Made by a program: the position numbers and the translations under genes. Source: a virus. From it: 47,601 nucleotides of DNA. A model generated the notes under the pieces. The model was not told the origin of the DNA. It did not search any database and saw only the letters and a program-made list of their open reading frames with translations. The stretch lies in the IMG/VR virus record IMGVR_UViG_3300025313_000030, positions 1 through 47,601 of that record. One strand, 5' to 3'. This document shows positions 47,467-47,601 of the stretch, piece after piece (the stretch's first letter is position 1; each line of letters begins with the position of its first letter).

Positions 47467-47474
47467 TCGTCATA

Positions 47475-47601
47475 CTCCACCCTGTACAAGAAGCAACCTA
47501 TCCGGTATTACCGGCGGGCCTTTTTTGATTATGTACTCGTCGGGATAGCGCCTCGCTAATGCAATGCCGCACCAGGGGCACTTTATCATCTCCGCGTTGC
47601 C
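47475..47601. repeat. Terminal direct repeat, right copy
   Basis: Exact copy of bases 1-127. It repeats the 3' end of the GT-B-like gene that begins at 1375 on the minus strand. It should be counted once in the circular genome. Confidence 0.95.

Noticed and set aside
1-47601. Terminal 127-bp repeat as a true direct terminal repeat
   Set aside because: Its length equals a usual assembler k-mer and joining the ends restores a full gene, so circular overlap is simpler. Restriction mapping or read coverage would decide.

Overview
The window is almost certainly one complete circular genome of a tailed (caudovirus) phage from an uncultured host. Its first 127 bases recur exactly as its last 127 bases, so the unique circle is 47,474 bp, and one gene (start 1375, minus strand) runs across the join. 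The particle looks podovirus-like: there is a portal, an HK97-type capsid, a P22 gp4-like adaptor, a nozzle-type protein and large ejection proteins, and no tape-measure or sheath gene. I see no integrase, repressor, DNA polymerase, replicative helicase or confident endolysin. Nothing identifies the host. Genes start on bacterial-type Shine-Dalgarno (SD) sites (AGGAG/GGGGA), with a few TTG and GTG starts.

Layout. (1) 12.1-13.1 kb is the divergent control region. A near-consensus sigma70 promoter at 12941-12969 drives a plus-strand block of small early genes and an AAA+ clamp-loader-like ATPase (13.1-15.4 kb), ending at a clear intrinsic terminator (15391-15412). Several early genes are preceded by a short GC hairpin just before the SD. 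(2) On the minus strand from 12.1 kb down to 1 lie the packaging and head genes (small and large terminase, portal, small head genes, zinc-ribbon protein, endonuclease VII, scaffold, major capsid protein, a capsid-associated protein), then a terminator at 2313-2345, a methyltransferase and a GT-B-like glycosyltransferase. (3) Still on the minus strand, from the join at 47.5 kb down to 39.4 kb, is a sugar cassette: WbpG/PseA-type amidotransferase, two radical-SAM enzymes, a GT2 glycosyltransferase, a NeuA-type CMP-sugar synthetase, a GNAT acetyltransferase, a NeuB-type synthase and a NeuC-type epimerase. This is a nonulosonic (sialic/legionaminic/pseudaminic-type) acid pathway placed between the head and tail modules. 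(4) 39.1-25.1 kb holds adaptor, nozzle (split), tail-fibre-like, receptor-binding-like and ejection proteins, including a 1934-residue polyvalent protein with an ADP-ribosyltransferase-like domain. (5) 25.0-15.6 kb (minus) holds an XhlA/holin-like gene, a terminator, then a replication and recombination block: initiator with an iteron-like array, DnaC-like loader, Cas4-like nuclease, SSB-like protein, NinG-like protein, and many small zinc-ribbon or hypothetical proteins.

How it works together. The phage appears to recruit the host replisome lambda-style (initiator plus DnaC-type loader), process DNA with Cas4-like, SSB-like, NinG-like and EndoVII enzymes, and express one very long late minus-strand block that includes the sugar cassette. 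The most notable system is this in-operon nonulosonic acid pathway with glycosyltransferases. It could decorate the virion or remodel the host surface. HNH/zinc-ribbon genes, whole or broken, are scattered at about ten places, and repeats at gene boundaries in the cassette show that it was assembled by gene-by-gene insertion.
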